Shown piece after piece: positions 5,604-7,693 of a stretch of DNA of 7,693 nucleotides. Position 1 is the stretch's first letter, and every line of letters starts with the position of its first letter. The translations under genes and the position numbers were made by a program. The DNA lies in the NCBI GenBank assembly GCA_903864555.1, contig CAIPGJ010000585.1, forward strand, positions 1 through 7,693, given 5' to 3'. A model generated the notes under the pieces. The model worked only from the letters and a program-made list of their open reading frames with translations, was not told where the DNA came from and searched no databases. The DNA comes from an uncultured Pseudomonadota bacterium (GTDB lineage Bacteria; Pseudomonadota; Gammaproteobacteria; Burkholderiales; SG8-39).

Positions 5604-6425
5604 CTACGCCGCGACAGCCTTCCCATCCCTGATTTCATCAAGGAATGCGTGCATTTCCGATACGCATCGTTCGGGAATCATGAATGCAATTCCCTGGCCG
5701 TAGCCTTCGAACAAGATCAGCTTGGCATGAGGAATGCTTTTCTTCATTTGATTCATCTGATCGATGGGAGCAGTTCTGCTGTTCGCACCGGACATGACCA
5801 GGACCGGTGCGCTGATTTTGTGGAGGTGAGGGAAAAAGTTTCCACGCGCCATTTCGGCGTGCTGTGCAATCGCAATGTGGCGCGGCGTCTTGTCGTTTTC
5901 CGCGATGGACCATTCAATCCATTCGGGCGACATCTTTTCCACATCGATCCGGGTTCGCAGGGTTTTCCTGGCCCAATACCCCACACCGAACTTCGCGACT
6001 TCCTCCTCGACAAACAAGTCATTGGTCGCCTTGGGCAGTTGCACCGGGGTATTACAGAGTGTCAGTGATGCAATACGGCTGGGCTGCGCCAATGCCAGCG
6101 CCATCCCGACGATCCCTCCTGAGGCTTCGGCCGCCCAATGCACCTTGTCGATACCCAGGTGGTCGATCAGACCCAGAGCATCCTTGACCATCAGGTCCAG
6201 GGTATAAGGCTCTTCGGGCGGCGGCACTGTGGTTTTGCCACAACCTCGCGAGTCCATTCGGACCACCCGGTATTTGCGTGCAAGCAAAGGCACCCAGGGG
6301 CGCCAGAATTCCACGTTCCTGGCAAAGCCATGATGGAGCAGCACCACTTCGGATTTTCTCCATGGATCCGTGAAATCCGATACGTCGTAGTGAATGTCTA
6401 TGTCACCAATCCGGGCAAATGCCAC
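5604..6425 (-). CDS. Alpha/beta-hydrolase-fold protein with altered catalytic triad
   Basis: The start is GTG 6425, 7 bases after AAAGGAG (6433-6439), giving 273 aa. A longer frame reaching 6602 would overlap the preceding gene and is rejected. The fold is clear: LLHHGF (29-34) at the oxyanion position, MDSRGCGKT (57-65), a nucleophile-elbow region WAAEASGGIVG (97-107), and a C-terminal segment ending in FEGYGQGIAFMIPE (239-252). Aligned on the usual GxSxGG, DxxxP and GH motifs, the Ser position is Ala101 (Ser102 is next to it), the Asp position falls at Asn215/Ser216, and the His position is Gln244. The best relatives are probably enol-lactonase or haloperoxidase-like hydrolases, but with these changes hydrolysis cannot be assumed. 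There is no signal peptide. It lies between two TctC genes and was probably cotranscribed with the upstream one. Confidence 0.87.
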   Translation of the reverse strand: MAFARIGDIDIHYDVSDFTDPWRKSEVVLLHHGFARNVEFWRPWVPLLARKYRVVRMDSRGCGKTTVPPPEEPYTLDLMVKDALGLIDHLGIDKVHWAAEASGGIVGMALALAQPSRIASLTLCNTPVQLPKATNDLFVEEEVAKFGVGYWARKTLRTRIDVEKMSPEWIEWSIAENDKTPRHIAIAQHAEMARGNFFPHLHKISAPVLVMSGANSRTAPIDQMNQMKKSIPHAKLILFEGYGQGIAFMIPERCVSEMHAFLDEIRDGKAVAA

Positions 6426-6432
6426 AAGCGAT

Positions 6433-6439
6433 CTCCTTT
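6433..6439 (-). promoter_or_regulatory. Ribosome binding site fixing the hydrolase GTG start
   Basis: Read on the minus strand, AAAGGAG lies 7 bases before GTG 6425. This strong site, together with the position where homology to hydrolases begins (ARIGDIDIHYDV), sets the start and excludes the longer reading frame that runs into the upstream TctC gene. Confidence 0.75.
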
Positions 6440-6458
6440 GAGGAAGCTCTGAAAATCT

Positions 6459-6474
6459 CGGGGAAACATCCCCG
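6459..6474 (-). terminator. Short GC-rich hairpin after the TctC gene (partial terminator or RNA stabiliser)
   Basis: CGGGGA (6459-6464) and TCCCCG (6469-6474) form a perfect 6-bp stem with a 4-base loop. On the minus-strand transcript it follows the TctC stop by 21 bases, and AGATTTT comes directly after it, a weak version of the U-tract of an intrinsic terminator. Such a hairpin between a binding-protein gene and its downstream neighbour often keeps the former's message more abundant; here that is inference. Confidence 0.45.
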
Positions 6475-6495
6475 CATCCCCTATGAATGCGTGCG

Positions 6496-7482
6496 TCAAT
6501 CGACTTTTGCGCCAGAAGCCTTGACGACCTTTGCCCAACGGGAAATTTCACTGACGACGAATGCGGCACATTGTTCAGGCGTGCTGCCGACCGGCTCGGC
6601 ACCCTGAGTCATGAAGCGTTCAATCACTTCCGGCTGACGCACTATGCGTGCAATCTCGGTGCTCAGCCGGGTCACGGTGGCTCGCGGCGTGCCCGAAGGA
6701 GAGAAAACCCCATGCCAGGAACTCACATCCATTCCAGGCAATCCGGATTCGATCAGGGTAGGAATGTCGGGCAATACCTGGGATCGCTTCGCGCTGGAAA
6801 TTCCAAGCACTTTCAATTTTCCCGAGCGGATATGTGGCAGCAGGGCAGGCATGTCGAGAATGGCGAGATCGACTTCACCGGCCACCAGTGCAACGATGGC
6901 AGGCGCCGCACCCTTGAACGGGATGTGCGCAATCTGGACGCCGGCGACGGTCTTGAACAGCTCTCCCGCCAGATGGGAAGTGGCACCATTGCCAGACGAG
7001 GAAAAGTTGAGTTGTCCTGGCTTGGCTTTCGCAATGGAAATCAAGTCACTGACTGAAGTGGCTCCCAGAGCAGGGTGAATCACCAGGACGTTTGTGCCCA
7101 GCCCGACCAGCGAAACGGGAGAAAAATCCTTGATCGCGTCATAGGGCAGCTTGGGATACAAACTGGGGTTGATTCCATGGGTGCCGCCGGTGCCCCAAAG
7201 CAGGGTGTATCCATCCGGTTGAGCCCTGGCAACGTATTCACTTCCGACACCACCGCCCGCTCCGGCCCTGTTTTCGATCAATACCGGTTGAGCAAGGGCG
7301 TCCGAAAGCTTCTGGCCTAACAATCGGGACATGATGTCCGTGGGGCCACCGGGGGGATAGGGCACCACAATCCGAACGGGCTTGGCTGGATAAGTTTGTG
7401 AGGCCGCGACGGTAACCAGTCCAGACTGCAGATAAAGTACTGCAAACAATATCAGGGGCGCGCGCAGGATAGTCAGCTTCAC
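6496..7482 (-). CDS. TctC/Bug-family periplasmic solute-binding protein (paralogue 3)
   Basis: This 328-aa protein starts at GTG 7482 behind AAGGAAG (7490-7496). The signal peptide, MKLTILRAP then a hydrophobic stretch ending VAA, is probably cleaved around residue 27. It is a textbook family member: VVPYPPGGPTD (39-49), IENRAGAGGGVGSEYVARA then QPDGYTLL, LPYDAIKDFSPVS, IPFKGAAPAIVAL, and the closing RWAKVVKASGAKVD. Unlike the other two complete paralogues it keeps the common ENRxGAG stretch, so it is the more conventional copy. Bug proteins bind carboxylates or related anions in the periplasm; no TctA or TctB membrane gene accompanies it here. It follows another TctC gene by 57 bases and precedes the hydrolase-fold gene by 70 bases, all on the minus strand, consistent with one operon. 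Confidence 0.95.
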   Translation of the reverse strand: MKLTILRAPLILFAVLYLQSGLVTVAASQTYPAKPVRIVVPYPPGGPTDIMSRLLGQKLSDALAQPVLIENRAGAGGGVGSEYVARAQPDGYTLLWGTGGTHGINPSLYPKLPYDAIKDFSPVSLVGLGTNVLVIHPALGATSVSDLISIAKAKPGQLNFSSSGNGATSHLAGELFKTVAGVQIAHIPFKGAAPAIVALVAGEVDLAILDMPALLPHIRSGKLKVLGISSAKRSQVLPDIPTLIESGLPGMDVSSWHGVFSPSGTPRATVTRLSTEIARIVRQPEVIERFMTQGAEPVGSTPEQCAAFVVSEISRWAKVVKASGAKVD

Positions 7483-7539
7483 GATGTATCTTCCTTTGCT
7501 GAAGGTTGGCCGAAGAATGTTGCCGGTCGAGTGAAACTA

Positions 7540-7693
7540 CTAATCAGGCTCGTACTTGATCGCCTTCGTTACGCGCTGCCACTTTTGCACATCGTTGGTC
7601 AGCCAGGCCTGAAGTTGTTCTGGCTTGAGGTGCCAAGGATCCAGTCCCATCTTGGCAAGTATTGCCAGAACCTCTGAGCCGGAAAGTATGCGC
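7540..7693 (-). CDS. C-terminal part of a fourth TctC/Bug-family binding protein (cut by window edge)
   Basis: Fifty codons before the stop are open on the minus strand from the window edge. They end LTNDVQKWQRVTKAIKYEPD, followed by TAG and a second in-frame TAG (7537-7539). The pattern of a helix, a small-residue turn (GLDPW), an E-x6-L helix and a final W-x2-V-x3-IK matches the C-terminus of TctC proteins, compare RWKKVIQDKGIKVD in the 4488-5477 product. The gene is truncated only by the window, not visibly broken. It is first in the minus-strand group as seen here. Confidence in the coding call is high; the family call rests on a short fragment. Confidence 0.75.
   Translation of the reverse strand, partial: RILSGSEVLAILAKMGLDPWHLKPEQLQAWLTNDVQKWQRVTKAIKYEPD

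Noticed and set aside
6426..6602. Extension of the hydrolase-fold gene to an upstream ATG at 6602
   Set aside because: The added 59 residues overlap the end of the TctC gene, show no homology-like pattern and include the hairpin at 6459-6474. The strong SD in front of GTG 6425 marks the real start.
1..7693. Insertion sequence, integrase, toxin-antitoxin pair, CRISPR array, tRNA or rRNA
   Set aside because: No transposase-like frame, regularly spaced repeat, tRNA cloverleaf or rRNA sequence was seen. The composition break alone does not show a mobile element.

Overview
The window looks like part of a Burkholderiales-type betaproteobacterial chromosome. The main reason is four separate TctC/Bug-type periplasmic solute-binding proteins in 7.7 kb, with no transporter membrane subunit in view; such expansions are typical of Bordetella, Achromobacter, Cupriavidus and relatives. 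The assignment is inference from family content and GC level; no RNA gene or other taxonomic marker is present.

Layout. (1) 1-1618, plus strand, GC-rich: a possible 16-codon leader ORF, then a cupin-like protein (146-922) and a DsbA/FrnE-like thioredoxin-fold protein (959-1618), probably one transcript. (2) 1619-1779: a spacer with a perfect 9-bp inverted repeat and a second small hairpin; base composition drops visibly across it. (3) 1780-4357, plus strand, lower GC: a second cupin-like protein distantly related to the first, a TctC-type binding protein, and a flavin-reductase-like FMN-binding protein. (4) 4358-4487: the short convergent junction. (5) 7693-4488, minus strand: the C-terminus of a further TctC protein (cut by the window edge), a complete TctC protein, an alpha/beta-hydrolase-fold protein, and another complete TctC protein.

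How the parts may work together. The binding proteins would capture organic anions (carboxylates, possibly aromatic acids) in the periplasm. The FMN-binding protein, thioredoxin-fold protein, cupin-like proteins and hydrolase-fold protein are the kinds of enzyme found in accessory catabolic clusters. No substrate can be assigned from the sequence.

The most unusual points are: the hydrolase-fold protein appears to lack all three canonical catalytic-triad residues; two divergent cupin-like proteins share an HxH-x3-Q motif that departs from the usual HxH-x3/4-E and sit either side of a composition break; the thioredoxin-fold protein has CPYS instead of CxxC; and two of the binding proteins form a distinct subgroup encoded on opposite strands. 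No mobile element gene, CRISPR array, tRNA or rRNA was recognised.
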